The notes: generated by a model from the sequence alone, not told the origin. Positions 49,710 to 58,593 are shown, counted from the stretch's first letter. The stretch is 64,000 bases of DNA from CBINFS01 sp966250015 (GCA_966250015.1 CBINFS010000005.1:91562-155561); one strand, 5' to 3'. Translations and numbers: made by a program.

Positions 49710-50522
49710 CTACGTGCGTTCACTTCGTTTTCGTTCACCCGTCAGAAAGGGTAAAACGGTATCTACAAGCTCGGGGGCGCTTACGACGTCGTAGTGCGTC
49801 CGACCCGGTAGGATGGCCAGCCGGCTATGCTTGTCTTCGCGCTTCCGGCTTTCAGCCTTCATCCATCCACCGAGAAGCCGGTAAAACTCCACGATGTGTT
49901 CCGGCCGAATCACGTCGCCGTCGCCATAGACAAGCATAGCCGGCGTCTTTAGCGCCCTAACATCGTCCCGCCAGTCGTAGGGCGTGCGCATCATGGCGCC
50001 GATCTGATCCAAAAGGCGCGGGAAGTCATCAGGGTTCGGTGCAAGGACTTTGTAAGCCTCATACATCGGTGTGCCTTCAAATTCCCCTGCCAAACCCGCC
50101 CCTATACTCGCCCATTCAACCAGCGAATCCGGATAGAAGCCGTTCAGGGCGAAACAGGTCGATACCAGTACGAGCCGACGAACCATCCCAGGATGTTGGG
50201 CGGCCATGCGGATGGCTGTGCTCCCTCCCAGTGAGAACCCGAGGACGTCTACCTGTTTGAAACCGAGCACATCGAGGAGTTGCGCTACGTCGTCTCCTAA
50301 ACAGATCAGGTTGAGATCGCGGCTGCCAAGCGGTGTGCGGCCGTGACCGTGGAGATCGACCGCGATCACCTGTCGATATTTGGAGAGCGCGGGAAGCACC
50401 GGCCCAAACGAATCGATCGAGCCGAGCGCCCCGTGGAGCAACAGAAGCGGCTCGCCCTCCCCGTGGATCTCGTAGTAATACGCGATTCCCTTTACGTCGA
50501 TTTGGCCGCTCGAACGCTGCAT
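49710..50522 (-). CDS. Alpha/beta hydrolase
   Basis: This 270-residue probably cytosolic serine hydrolase has the oxyanion region L-L-L-H-G-A-L-G near 29, the nucleophile elbow G-F-S-L-G-G with Ser98, the acid in V-Y-G-D-G-D-V near 200 and the base in G-R-T-H-Y-D near 243. The substrate is unknown. The ATG at 50522 has an AGGAAGGGG ribosome site, whereas the upstream ATG at 50588 would add 22 residues and no signal. It ends 12 bases from the convergent stop of the OPT partner gene, with no terminator between. Confidence 0.88.
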   Translation of the reverse strand: MQRSSGQIDVKGIAYYYEIHGEGEPLLLLHGALGSIDSFGPVLPALSKYRQVIAVDLHGHGRTPLGSRDLNLICLGDDVAQLLDVLGFKQVDVLGFSLGGSTAIRMAAQHPGMVRRLVLVSTCFALNGFYPDSLVEWASIGAGLAGEFEGTPMYEAYKVLAPNPDDFPRLLDQIGAMMRTPYDWRDDVRALKTPAMLVYGDGDVIRPEHIVEFYRLLGGWMKAESRKREDKHSRLAILPGRTHYDVVSAPELVDTVLPFLTGERKRSERT

Positions 50523-50603
50523 AATCGCCCCTTCCTGTTCCCAATTCGACGTCGCATATAGGGAATCCGCTGCCCGAATTGCAGGCAAAGATGCCGCTTA
50601 AGC

Positions 50604-51752
50604 CTACCGGTTGATCCGGTACGTGCCGTCCGCGTCGATCGTTACGTCTTCTTTCGACAGGACCCGATCACTGGCAAAAAGGGCTTTGATGTTTTCGGGA
50701 CCTTCTCCCCACAGCACCAGATTACCCCAGGGCATGAACCAGGTCCAGTTGGGCTGCGCGTCCAGCAGGTCGGGCGTCGGCGGCGGGGCCATTTCACCGA
50801 TGGCGATGGGCTTCCCGTTTGCGAGCTTCAGGAGGTCGTCGTGGTGCGACTGTTTCCAGTCACCCCGGTATACGTCGGCTGCCAGCACGTCTACGTATTC
50901 GGCGCCCGGCCAGAAGTCCTCGTACGCAAAGGCCTCGTCGCCTGGGATGTCACGCGGGGCGTTGGTGTTCCACACCCAGATCAGGTTGTCCAGTTCGTGG
51001 TGGTTCACAAAGTAGTCGTACATCATGATCCACAGCTTCTTGAAGCCATTCTCCCCCTTGTGATTGCACCACCAGAACCAGACGCCGTTCATCTCGTGGT
51101 AGGGCCGCCACAGGACGGGGACGTTTGCGTCCCTGAGCTGCTTCAAATAGTAGGCGATGGTATCGGCTTGCTGCTTCCAGGCGAGATTGGTCGGCGTTCC
51201 ATCCGTCGTTAGCTCCTCCCACTCCTCCGGCGTCGGACGGTTTTCCATTGCCCAGATCTTTTCCCCATTGCACGAATCACCGAATCCGGGCGGGCAGGCG
51301 TGCCACATCAGAGTAATGATGAAGCCTTCCCGGTGCTTATCGATGGCGTTTTGCACCATCGCCTCCCTCATCTCGTGGGGAGAGACGTCCAGGATCTCCA
51401 CCACACGTTCCGATCGCGGGACGTCCATGTTACTCCCCGGATCCGGCAGGTTCAGCGGTCCACAGTGCTGAAAGCGCTCGGGCTGGTCGCCCTCGTAGGC
51501 AAAGCTGAAGTCCGAACCCCACACGATCGGATATTTGCCGGTCATCTCCTTGATCAGCTCGGTGTACTTCGACCCGGTATTGATGAAGTTGTGCTGCCCC
51601 GACAGGATGTATTCACCCTGGATGTCGTAGAGGAACTGGAGAAGTTGCCTGGCTTCTTTGGTAGCGTTTGGATTAACGTTTTTGATGTCCTGTGTCATGC
51701 CTGAACAGCCCGAAAGCAACAGAATGAATGACAAGAAAATGACCGATTTCAT
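50604..51752 (-). CDS. Glycoside hydrolase family 26 lipoprotein (beta-mannanase-like)
   Basis: This 382-residue secreted lipoprotein has a signal peptide with L-L-S-G-C (Cys16) when started at the ATG at 51752; the frame continues 30 codons upstream to a GTG/ATG without signal character. The TIM barrel carries the GH26 catalytic pair: acid/base E220 in R-P-Y-H-E-M-N-G and nucleophile E320 in P-I-A-I-G-E-M. G-S-D-F-S near 79 and W-F-W-W near 225 line the substrate cleft. Family members cleave beta-1,4-mannan and related glycans. It lies 81 bases upstream of the hydrolase gene on the same strand. Confidence 0.9.
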   Translation of the reverse strand: MKSVIFLSFILLLSGCSGMTQDIKNVNPNATKEARQLLQFLYDIQGEYILSGQHNFINTGSKYTELIKEMTGKYPIVWGSDFSFAYEGDQPERFQHCGPLNLPDPGSNMDVPRSERVVEILDVSPHEMREAMVQNAIDKHREGFIITLMWHACPPGFGDSCNGEKIWAMENRPTPEEWEELTTDGTPTNLAWKQQADTIAYYLKQLRDANVPVLWRPYHEMNGVWFWWCNHKGENGFKKLWIMMYDYFVNHHELDNLIWVWNTNAPRDIPGDEAFAYEDFWPGAEYVDVLAADVYRGDWKQSHHDDLLKLANGKPIAIGEMAPPPTPDLLDAQPNWTWFMPWGNLVLWGEGPENIKALFASDRVLSKEDVTIDADGTYRINR

Positions 51753-51911
51753 CCCTGGACCGTATCGTGTTTCTTTAGGTTTGAGGTTGCTTACAACGCA
51801 GCGACAACCAGGCACGAACCGGAGGCCGCCGTTCCCCTCCATCAGAATTGCAGCAATATAACGACCGGTATTTGAGGAAACGTCAAAATTATTGCCGCGC
51901 CTGAGGGTACG

Positions 51912-52574
51912 TTACCGCCGAACCGTCACCCTGAGCGGTGGGAAGCCTTCGATTTGCGCCTCCAGCCGATCTCCTTCCGCTACCGGCCCAACCCCGTCTG
52001 GCGTTCCAGTAAAGAGCAGGTCTCCGGGATAGAGTGTAAAGATCTGTGAGCAGTAAGAAATGAGCTCAGCCACGGAAAAGATCATGTCGGCCGTAGTACC
52101 CTGTTGCCGTACTTCTCCGTTGATCAAGAGTCGGATGGTGAGGTGGTGCGGGTCTTCCACCTCGGCTGCCGGTACGAGCGGTCCAAGGGGAGCAAACGTA
52201 TCAAAGCCTTTCGCTACTGTCCACGGTTCGCCCTTCTTTTTCGCAGCCGCCTGGAGGTCTCTGGCCGTCATGTCCAAACCTACCGCATACGAGGCGACGT
52301 AATCGAGCGCTTCACCTACCGGAATATTCTTACCCGTCCGCCCGATCATGGCCACCAGCTCCACCTCGTGATGGACTTCCTTCGATTTCGCCGGCAGGAC
52401 CACCTCACCTCCATCTCCAATTACTGCGCTGGAGGGCTTCAGAAAGATCATGGGTTCGTCCGGAACGGTCGCCTGCATCTCGGCCGCGTGTTGCGCGTAG
52501 TTGCGCCCTATGCAGATCAGCTTTCCGAAAACGGCCGGGCGGATGCCACCATCAAATTCCTGTTCTGTTTGCAC
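51912..52574 (-). CDS. Fumarylacetoacetate hydrolase family protein
   Basis: This 220-residue cytosolic enzyme of the FAH/YcgM fold cleaves or decarboxylates 2-hydroxymuconate-like or acylpyruvate substrates. L-I-C-I-G-R-N-Y-A-Q-H near residue 20 and F-L-K-P-S-S-A near 45 are typical. The metal ligands lie in H-H-E-V-E-L near 67 and G-L-D-M-T-A-R-D near 100. The open frame runs much further upstream into antisense rplU, but homology begins near residue 18. A GTG at 52574 gives the normal family length. It is divergent from rplU with about 127 bases between. Confidence 0.85.
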   Translation of the reverse strand: MQTEQEFDGGIRPAVFGKLICIGRNYAQHAAEMQATVPDEPMIFLKPSSAVIGDGGEVVLPAKSKEVHHEVELVAMIGRTGKNIPVGEALDYVASYAVGLDMTARDLQAAAKKKGEPWTVAKGFDTFAPLGPLVPAAEVEDPHHLTIRLLINGEVRQQGTTADMIFSVAELISYCSQIFTLYPGDLLFTGTPDGVGPVAEGDRLEAQIEGFPPLRVTVRR

Positions 52575-52701
52575 CTGAGTCGATTGTTTGATTTTAAGAT
52601 GAATCGGAACGTATATTGTTAAGCTATCGTTGTAAGCGAGACTTTTTTCTACCACCCTCTCGCGTCGGTAACCAGCCCGGCGCCCCAAAGGAGAGCTATT
52701 T

Positions 52702-53016
52702 ATGTACGTAATTGCAGAGATCGGCGGTAAACAATTTAAGCTGCGCGAGAAAGATAAGATTTTTGTCCCCCTCATGAAGGCCGGGATCGACGAAACAGTG
52801 ACGTTCGACAAAATCCTTCTCGTCTCGAATGACGGTGACGTCAAGGTCGGTGCACCGGTCGTCGAAGGCGCTACGGTGACGGCCCGGGTTCTCCAGCACG
52901 TCAAGGCCGACAAGGTGCTGGTATTCAAGAAAAAGCGCCGCAAAGGTTACCGCGTAAAGAAAGGACACCGGCAACGGTACACCCAGGTCCAGATCGATTC
53001 CGTATCGCTGGCCTGA
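52702..53016 (+). CDS. rplU: 50S ribosomal protein L21
   Basis: This 104-residue ribosomal protein has the standard length: M-Y-V-I-A-E-I-G-G-K-Q at the N-terminus and K-K-K-R-R-K-G-Y-R-V-K-K-G-H-R-Q near 75, followed by T-Q-V-Q-I-D. A strong AAAGGAGAG ribosome site precedes the ATG. rpmA follows, the usual pair. Confidence 0.98.
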   Translation: MYVIAEIGGKQFKLREKDKIFVPLMKAGIDETVTFDKILLVSNDGDVKVGAPVVEGATVTARVLQHVKADKVLVFKKKRRKGYRVKKGHRQRYTQVQIDSVSLA

Positions 53017-53094
53017 CGCAATTTTGCCTGAAGGTTCGCGGAACAGACCCCTCGTTCCGCTTCGAAATGCGCAGAATTTATTACTGAGGTTGAT

Positions 53095-53355
53095 ATGGCA
53101 CACAAAAAAGGCGCAGGTTCTACCAAGAACGGTCGCGACTCGAACCCGAAGATGCTGGGTGTAAAAGTCTTTGGTGGACAGTACATCAAGGCAGGCGGCA
53201 TTATCGTCCGCCAGCGTGGGACCAAGTTCCACCCAGGACTGAACGTCGGACGTGGCGGCGACGACACGCTGTTCGCCAAGGCTACCGGCACCGTCCGGTT
53301 CTCGACCACCCGGAACAATCGCAAATTAGTCCACGTGGATCCGGTTGAAGCTTGA
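53095..53355 (+). CDS. rpmA: 50S ribosomal protein L27
   Basis: This 86-residue ribosomal protein starts M-A-H-K-K-G-A-G-S-T-K-N-G-R-D-S, the conserved N-terminal tail that reaches the peptidyl-transferase centre, with no cleavable extension. G-G-Q-Y-I-K-A-G and R-Q-R-G-T-K-F-H-P-G follow. It lies 78 bases after rplU and is closed by the hairpin at 53378. Confidence 0.98.
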   Translation: MAHKKGAGSTKNGRDSNPKMLGVKVFGGQYIKAGGIIVRQRGTKFHPGLNVGRGGDDTLFAKATGTVRFSTTRNNRKLVHVDPVEA

Positions 53356-53377
53356 CCCACCTCGACTTCCTTTTTTT

Positions 53378-53411
53378 GAAGGGATCTCACGATTGCGTGG
53401 GATCCCTTTTC
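53378..53411. terminator. Terminator of rplU-rpmA, probably shared with the MtfA-like gene
   Basis: GAAGGGATCTCACG (53378-53391) pairs with CGTGGGATCCCTTTTC (53396-53411), with one T-G wobble. It is followed by CGTTTG on the plus strand and preceded by AAAA on the minus side, so it may serve both convergent units. Confidence 0.85.
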
Positions 53412-53432
53412 GTTTGTCTTGAAGGCATAGTC

Positions 53433-54353
53433 TCAATTCGCGTCCGTATCCGCAGCCTCCTCCGTGGATTCGTCCTCCACCTCCGGTTGCGGATCAACGT
53501 CGGGATCCAGATTGAAGAACGCAACGAGCGCATCGTAGAGCTCGGGATGCTTTCGCCGGAGCAGCCACGGCTTCTCGAAAAAGACCTCGACGGCAACCGC
53601 AAAGAGCTCCGCGGGGTTGGTAGCCGCGTACCTGCGCAAAATCGACTTTCCGAACCGTACGCGCTGCATCTCCTGCTTTACGAGCCGCTGCCATGCAGCT
53701 GCCGACTTCCGGTCGAGCAACGAAGGCACCCCATCGGCAAACTCGCTATCAAAATCGAAGAGGTGGGCAAGCTCGTGCAGGACGACGTTGCTCCCGTCGT
53801 GCGGCCGAGCCCAGCTTTGCTCGACGGCGTGAATCGAAAGGATGATGGGGCCCTGCGCGTGTGCCATCCCGTCGTACTCGGCGTAATCGCCATCGAAATA
53901 GTTCTCGTCGAATCGATCCGGATAAAAAAGCACCGTACGGTTCGGCGATAGCTCCCAGTCTTCGCGGCCGTGCAGCATCACGGCAACGCCGGTCGCGACG
54001 CTCAGCCGGTGGTAATCGTTCGGTTCGATGCCAGAAACGCCTTCGAATCGCCACTCGTCGAGAACGAACCGGATGTCCCTTTCGAATCGTTCCTTCCCCT
54101 CGTCGTCAAGGCTACGGTAAAGAGGCACGTATCGATCGAGCCATTCACGCCACTCTGGAGGAAATGGCTGCCGGGCAAGGCGCAGGCGACGCAGCGGTTT
54201 GTGCAAAGCCTGCCGGCCGAAAATCACGAGCGGAATTACCCCCAGCCAGGCGCCAAACGGCGTCGCCATCGCTCCGACGACTGCGGTACCTCCCCCGACG
54301 ATCAGCGCCATCAGGAGATAAAACAAGATCGACGATCGCCGCGCAATCTTCAC
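53433..54353 (-). CDS. MtfA-like zinc peptidase (M90 family)
   Basis: This 306-residue protein has two N-terminal hydrophobic segments (~9-28 and ~33-47), so it is membrane-tethered, unlike soluble E. coli MtfA. The peptidase domain has the zinc motif H193-E-L-A-H197 (V-L-H-E-L-A-H-L-F-D) and the downstream N-P-A-E-L-F-A-V-A-V-E glutamate near 246. E. coli MtfA binds the Mlc repressor and has aminopeptidase activity. An acidic C-terminal tail (D-E-S-T-E-E-A-A-D-T-D) is extra. It is divergent from the flagellar operon across a 185-base gap. Confidence 0.85.
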   Translation of the reverse strand: MKIARRSSILFYLLMALIVGGGTAVVGAMATPFGAWLGVIPLVIFGRQALHKPLRRLRLARQPFPPEWREWLDRYVPLYRSLDDEGKERFERDIRFVLDEWRFEGVSGIEPNDYHRLSVATGVAVMLHGREDWELSPNRTVLFYPDRFDENYFDGDYAEYDGMAHAQGPIILSIHAVEQSWARPHDGSNVVLHELAHLFDFDSEFADGVPSLLDRKSAAAWQRLVKQEMQRVRFGKSILRRYAATNPAELFAVAVEVFFEKPWLLRRKHPELYDALVAFFNLDPDVDPQPEVEDESTEEAADTDAN

Positions 54354-54490
54354 GACCAGGTCAGTTTGGTTTCAATTCCCGGAAAAAACCCGCCCATCTC
54401 CGGCAAATACTGCCCCTTCAACACGGAAAATCGTGCCCGTTTCCTTTAACGGGCTATTCAATTAGTTGTCCCCGGCGCAAATAAGCGTTT

Positions 54491-54506
54491 TGGCAGGTGC
54501 TTTGCG
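54491..54506 (+). promoter_or_regulatory. Sigma-54 promoter of the flagellar operon
   Basis: TGGCAG (54491-54496), five bases (GTGCT), then TTGCG (54502-54506) matches the -24/-12 consensus TGGCAC-N5-TTGCW, with the invariant GG and GC exactly spaced. Transcription would begin near 54517, about 22 bases before the flgF start. This predicts RpoN and an enhancer-binding activator for this operon. A 7-bp dyad GCCCGTT/AACGGGC at 54435-54454 lies about 40 bases upstream. Confidence 0.75.
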
Positions 54507-54538
54507 CAAGCCCTTCACCGAACCAAAGTCCCGACATC

Positions 54539-55261
54539 ATGCTGCTTCGTCTACAAAACAGTTTCGCATCCATGGCCGATCTGGTCCGGCGTCAGGAACA
54601 GACGGCAAACAACCTTGCGAACGCCGGAACGGTCGGCTTCAAAAAAGACCGCTCCTTCGTGCAGACGTTGAACGAACGGCTGGACGCCGAAGGTAGCCCT
54701 CAGAGTGACCGCCTGACGTCCCAATGGGCCGACATGCAGGCCGGTCCGATTGAGCAGACTGGAAACCCGCTCGACGTCGCCATAGATGGCGCCGGCTTCT
54801 TCGTCCTCTCCGACGAAAATACGGGCGCCTTCCGGTATACACGAGCCGGACGTTTTTCCCTGGGCGCCGACGGCATGTTGCGCGCACCCTCAGGCCATTT
54901 GGTCGAGGGCCAGAACGGACCGATTCACATCCCTGAGAACGCAGGCGAGATTACGATCGACGAAGCGGGAAACATCCGCGCAAACAATCAGCAGTTGGGC
55001 ACGCTGCGAATCGTGACGTTTGAAAACCCGGCAGGTTTGCGGAGAATCGAAGGAGCAACCTTTGACGCAGGAGGACAGGAACCTGATGACGTCGTCGAGC
55101 CTCGGGTCAGGCAGGGGTTCGTCGAAGGGAGCAACGTCGATCCCATTCAGGAAATGACCGAGATGATCACCATTTTTCGGTTGTTTGAAACCCAGCAGAA
55201 GACCATACAGACCACCGATCAGGTCCTCTCCAGCATTACTCGGGACCTCGGCCGCTTTTAG
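54539..55261 (+). CDS. flgF: Flagellar proximal rod protein FlgF
   Basis: This 240-residue axial protein has the N-terminal rod motif (Q-E-Q-T-A-N-N-L-A-N-A-G-T-V-G-F-K) near 20, a central domain opened by G-N-P-L-D-V-A-I-D-G-A-G-F-F near 72, and the C-terminal helix N-V-D-P-I-Q-E-M-T-E-M-I-T-I-F-R near 203. It is exported by the flagellar type III system and polymerises in the proximal rod. It is shorter than FlgG, as expected. I chose the ATG at 54539, just behind the sigma-54 promoter. It is the first gene of the operon. Confidence 0.92.
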   Translation: MLLRLQNSFASMADLVRRQEQTANNLANAGTVGFKKDRSFVQTLNERLDAEGSPQSDRLTSQWADMQAGPIEQTGNPLDVAIDGAGFFVLSDENTGAFRYTRAGRFSLGADGMLRAPSGHLVEGQNGPIHIPENAGEITIDEAGNIRANNQQLGTLRIVTFENPAGLRRIEGATFDAGGQEPDDVVEPRVRQGFVEGSNVDPIQEMTEMITIFRLFETQQKTIQTTDQVLSSITRDLGRF

Positions 55262-55285
55262 TGAACACTCATAACAGTTGATAAT

Positions 55286-56074
55286 ATGTTACGTGCACTA
55301 CGGACTGCGGCACTGGGCATGAGCGCCCAGCAGACCGGCGTCGACAACATCGCGAACAACCTCGCGAACGCCAACACGACGGCGTACAAACAGTCGACGA
55401 TCGTTTTCCAGGATCTGCTCTACCAGTCGATTCAAACGCCCGGCCAGGGTGAGACGACGGGTGACACACCTCCGGCTGCGCTTCAGATCGGCCACGGGGC
55501 CGCGGCTATCGCTACGGTTCGGAAATTTAGCCAGGGTGGATTCGTCGAGACCGGCAACTCCCTCGATCTCGCGATCAACGGCAACGGCTTCTTCCAGATT
55601 CAGCAGCCAGACGGTACGATCGCGTATACCCGCGACGGCACCTTCACGCTCGATGAGGACGGCACCCTCGTGACACAAACCGGCCTCACCGTCGAACCTG
55701 AAATTTCGATCCCTCCGGATGCAATCGAGATCCACGTCAGCCAGGACGGCCTGATTAAAGTCCGTACGCAGGGCGATCCCGAGCTTTTCGAGGTCGGCCG
55801 TATCGAGCTGGCGCGCTTCCAGAACCCGGCCGCCCTGAACCCCATTGGCGGCAACCTCTTCGAGCAAACGGTGGCGTCGGGCCAGCCCTTGATCGGAACC
55901 CCCGGTGAGGAAGGGATCGGTGTCGTACGACAGGGCTTTCTCGAGAGCGCCAACGTCGACGTCGTACAGGAGATGGTCAATCTGATCTCGGCACAGCGTG
56001 CCTACGAGATCAACTCGAAAATGGTGACCACGAGCGACGACATGCTCCAGCTTGCCAACAACCTCAAACGATAA
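55286..56074 (+). CDS. flgG: Flagellar distal rod protein FlgG
   Basis: This 262-residue protein, the exact family length, forms the distal rod that joins the hook. The N-terminal L-R-T-A-A-L-G-M-S-A-Q-Q-T and N-I-A-N-N-L-A-N-A-N-T-T-A-Y-K are canonical, as is the C-terminal S-A-N-V-D-V-V-Q-E-M-V-N-L-I-S-A-Q-R-A-Y-E helix. It lies 24 bases after flgF without a Shine-Dalgarno, so it may rely on coupling. Confidence 0.97.
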   Translation: MLRALRTAALGMSAQQTGVDNIANNLANANTTAYKQSTIVFQDLLYQSIQTPGQGETTGDTPPAALQIGHGAAAIATVRKFSQGGFVETGNSLDLAINGNGFFQIQQPDGTIAYTRDGTFTLDEDGTLVTQTGLTVEPEISIPPDAIEIHVSQDGLIKVRTQGDPELFEVGRIELARFQNPAALNPIGGNLFEQTVASGQPLIGTPGEEGIGVVRQGFLESANVDVVQEMVNLISAQRAYEINSKMVTTSDDMLQLANNLKR

Positions 56075-56101
56075 GCCGACCCACTATTGAGTAACCCGGT
56101 C

Positions 56102-56815
56102 ATGTACGCCCTCCTCATCATCGGATTGATCCTACGGTCCACGTTCGTCCTTGCCTCGCCCGGCGTCGACGAACCGCAGGAAAAAGTTCGTGATGCAGCC
56201 GTGCAGGCCATTTCAGAGAGCTTCCCGGAAACGGTATCGTCAATTCAGATCCGTGTTGAGCGGGTCAGCAACGGGTTCAGCCCAACCGGCAAAGTGCGCG
56301 TCTCCTTTACGGATACCGGCGCCGTACCGCGGGCACGCACGCGCGTGGACCTGTTCGAGAAAAAACCCGATGGAACCTGGGCAAAAACCGGCTGGGCGAT
56401 GTTGTACGTGGCGCACTTCGACTCCGTTGCCACCGCGCTCACTCGCCTCGATGCCGGCCAGAAGATCGAACCGTCGGACATCACCTACGCATGGATCGAA
56501 ACGACACGCTTTAACGGCATCCCGCTTCGGCCAGAGGCATTTCGCGATGCTTCCGGCAATTTGTTCACGACCCGCTTGATAAAAGAAGGCGACGTGCTAC
56601 GCGCCTCAGACGTTCGGCCCGAGTACGCGGTCCGTACCGGCGAAAGCCTTTTGATGCGGTACCGGCGCGGCGCGATCCAGCTCGATCTCACGTGCAAGGC
56701 GCGCGAAAACGGATTCGAGCAGGACGTCGTCCGTGTTTACTCGCCTGATACCGGGACGATGTACCGTGCGCGTTTGGTCGGTCCCGGCATCGCCGAATGG
56801 GTTGAGACGCTCTGA
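56102..56815 (+). CDS. flgA: P-ring assembly chaperone FlgA
   Basis: This 237-residue periplasmic protein starts at the ATG at 56102 with a Sec signal (hydrophobic 3-20, cleavage after V-L-A near 18); a TTG at 56087 is an alternative. The SAF domain begins near residue 110 (L-D-A-G-Q-K-I-E-P-S-D-I) and R-L-I-K-E-G-D-V-L-R-A-S-D-V is the core C-terminal block. It helps FlgI assemble the P ring around the rod. It is followed by flgH and flgI, the substrates of outer-ring assembly. Confidence 0.88.
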   Translation: MYALLIIGLILRSTFVLASPGVDEPQEKVRDAAVQAISESFPETVSSIQIRVERVSNGFSPTGKVRVSFTDTGAVPRARTRVDLFEKKPDGTWAKTGWAMLYVAHFDSVATALTRLDAGQKIEPSDITYAWIETTRFNGIPLRPEAFRDASGNLFTTRLIKEGDVLRASDVRPEYAVRTGESLLMRYRRGAIQLDLTCKARENGFEQDVVRVYSPDTGTMYRARLVGPGIAEWVETL

Positions 56816-56848
56816 TATCTACGATTACCAAAACTGTCGAGCCAACTT

Positions 56849-57457
56849 ATGTACCGCACAGGCCCCTACATTAAAATCGCTTGCCTCTCCCTGCTGATAG
56901 CCGGTTTCGTTTTACCGGCTTACGGCCAGGTATCGATGTTCGCCGATCCCAAGGCACGGTCAGTCGGCGACATCCTGACGATCATCTTGGCGGAGAGGAC
57001 CAACGCACAGCGGGAAAGCGGGTGGGAAAACCGCTCCAACGCCCACCTCTCCGGTTCCGGATCCGTCGAGGCCGACGACGATCTGAAAGACCGCTTTGGA
57101 TTTGATGCGGGCATCACGAAGGAAGGGCTGAACCGAAACGAGTCGGTACAAAGCGACCTGCTTCACGGCACGATGACCGTGGTAGTCGTAGGTGTGGACT
57201 CAACGGGCAACCTTGCCATACAGGGTGAGCGCAGACTCAGCGTCAACGGCGAAGCCCACGTGATGAAGGTAAGCGGACTGGTTCGGCCTTACGACATCCG
57301 TTACGACAACTCCGTCCTCTCGTACCAGATCGCAAACGCCAACATCGAATATCGACGGGCGGGTTTTGGCCGCAAGTGGTTCAAACCCGGCGCGCTCGTC
57401 CGCTGGGGCGTCTACGCCCTCCTCGGCGCTGGAGCCTACTACGCATTAGGAAATTGA
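56849..57457 (+). CDS. flgH: Flagellar L-ring protein FlgH, non-lipoprotein form
   Basis: This 202-residue outer-membrane ring subunit shows A-R-S-V-G-D-I-L-T-I-I-L near residue 35, L-H-G-T-M-T-V-V-V-V-G near 101 and the family end L-V-R-P-Y-D-I-R-Y-D-N near 143. Two oddities stand out. The signal peptide ends L-P-A-Y-G-Q with no lipobox cysteine, although FlgH is normally a lipoprotein. A C-terminal hydrophobic segment after the FlgH domain (W-G-V-Y-A-L-L-G-A-G-A-Y-Y-A-L, ~186-200) is unusual and might supply membrane anchoring. It is translated between flgA and flgI. Confidence 0.9.
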   Translation: MYRTGPYIKIACLSLLIAGFVLPAYGQVSMFADPKARSVGDILTIILAERTNAQRESGWENRSNAHLSGSGSVEADDDLKDRFGFDAGITKEGLNRNESVQSDLLHGTMTVVVVGVDSTGNLAIQGERRLSVNGEAHVMKVSGLVRPYDIRYDNSVLSYQIANANIEYRRAGFGRKWFKPGALVRWGVYALLGAGAYYALGN

Positions 57458-57462
57458 CGGTC

Positions 57463-58584
57463 ATGAGAACAGCTCGGTTCGTTTTTCTCTTTATCCTGTT
57501 ATCCGCTCCTGTCTACACGGGACGGGCTCAGAGTGCCGGCGAGGCGCGTCTCAAGGAGCTCGTGGCGGTGGAAGGCGCCGCCCCCGTGCAATTGACCGGC
57601 TACGGCCTGGTCGTCGGGCTGGACAGGACTGGAGACCGCGCCAGAGGTGAACGCAATTCGCCGTATACCGTCCAGAGTATCGCGAACATGCTCAGGAGGT
57701 TCGGCATCTCGGTCGACCCGTCCATGCTGGCGTCCCGAAACGTCGCGGCTGTAATGGTTACCGCGACGATGGATGCGTTCGCACGACCAGGGAGCGCGAT
57801 GGACGTAACTGTGTCTGCCCTCGGAGATGCCCGCTCCCTATCAGGGGGTGTGCTGCTCCAGACGCCGCTTCTAAACCCTACGACCAACATCGTCCACGCC
57901 ATTGCACAGGGTCCCCTCTCGACGGGCGCCATTCTGGCATCGGGGCTTGGCTCGAGCGTACAGGTCAACTACACCAATACCGGACGTGTGCCGAACGGTG
58001 CAATCGTGACGACGGCCCCCGAACTGTCGATGGAGAACGTATCCACACTGGGGCTCGTCGTGAAACGGCCGGATTTCACCAACGCAATGCGGATATCAGA
58101 AGCCATTAACAGCGCTTTCCCGAACGCCGCCACCGTCGAACACGCCGGCCTGATCCGGATCAACGTTCCCCAGGTCGATGGGGGCACGCCGGGATTCCTT
58201 GCAGCCCTGGAAGCACTCACCGTACCGGTCGACATCCCCGCCCGCGTCGTCATCAACGAACGTACCGGCACCATCGTCGCCGGTGGGAACGTACGGGTGA
58301 GCGAAGTGATGGTCACCTACGGCGGCATCGTCATCTCGACGCAGACCGATCCGTTCGTATCGCAGCCTGCTCCCTTCTCCGGCGGCCAGACCGTCAGCGG
58401 CGCCGTGGGCACGGCCGGCGTCGAGCAGGAAATCGCTCGTTCCGTGGTGCTGCCGCCGAATACCGACGTCACGCAGTTGGCCACCGCGCTCAATGACCTC
58501 GGGCTGACGTCGCGGGACGTCATCGCAATCTTTCAGGCAATCGACCGCGCCGGCGCCCTTCAGGGCGAGCTGGTCATTCTATAG
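57463..58584 (+). CDS. flgI: Flagellar P-ring protein FlgI
   Basis: This 373-residue periplasmic protein forms the P ring in the peptidoglycan layer. It has a Sec signal (hydrophobic 5-18, cleavage near R-A-Q-S). G-Y-G-L-V-V-G-L-D-R-T-G-D, N-V-A-A-V-M-V-T-A and the C-terminal L-G-L-T-S-R-D-V-I-A-I-F-Q-A-I are all canonical. I chose the ATG at 57463, five bases after the flgH stop; the frame is open further upstream inside flgH. Confidence 0.96.
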   Translation: MRTARFVFLFILLSAPVYTGRAQSAGEARLKELVAVEGAAPVQLTGYGLVVGLDRTGDRARGERNSPYTVQSIANMLRRFGISVDPSMLASRNVAAVMVTATMDAFARPGSAMDVTVSALGDARSLSGGVLLQTPLLNPTTNIVHAIAQGPLSTGAILASGLGSSVQVNYTNTGRVPNGAIVTTAPELSMENVSTLGLVVKRPDFTNAMRISEAINSAFPNAATVEHAGLIRINVPQVDGGTPGFLAALEALTVPVDIPARVVINERTGTIVAGGNVRVSEVMVTYGGIVISTQTDPFVSQPAPFSGGQTVSGAVGTAGVEQEIARSVVLPPNTDVTQLATALNDLGLTSRDVIAIFQAIDRAGALQGELVIL

Positions 58585-58593
58585 GTCCTGACC

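Noticed and set aside
52575..52943. N-terminal extension of the FAH-family gene over rplU
   Set aside because: The frame is open but antisense to rplU and its leader. Family similarity starts near codon 18 of the shortened form, and the extension would exceed family length by over 120 residues.
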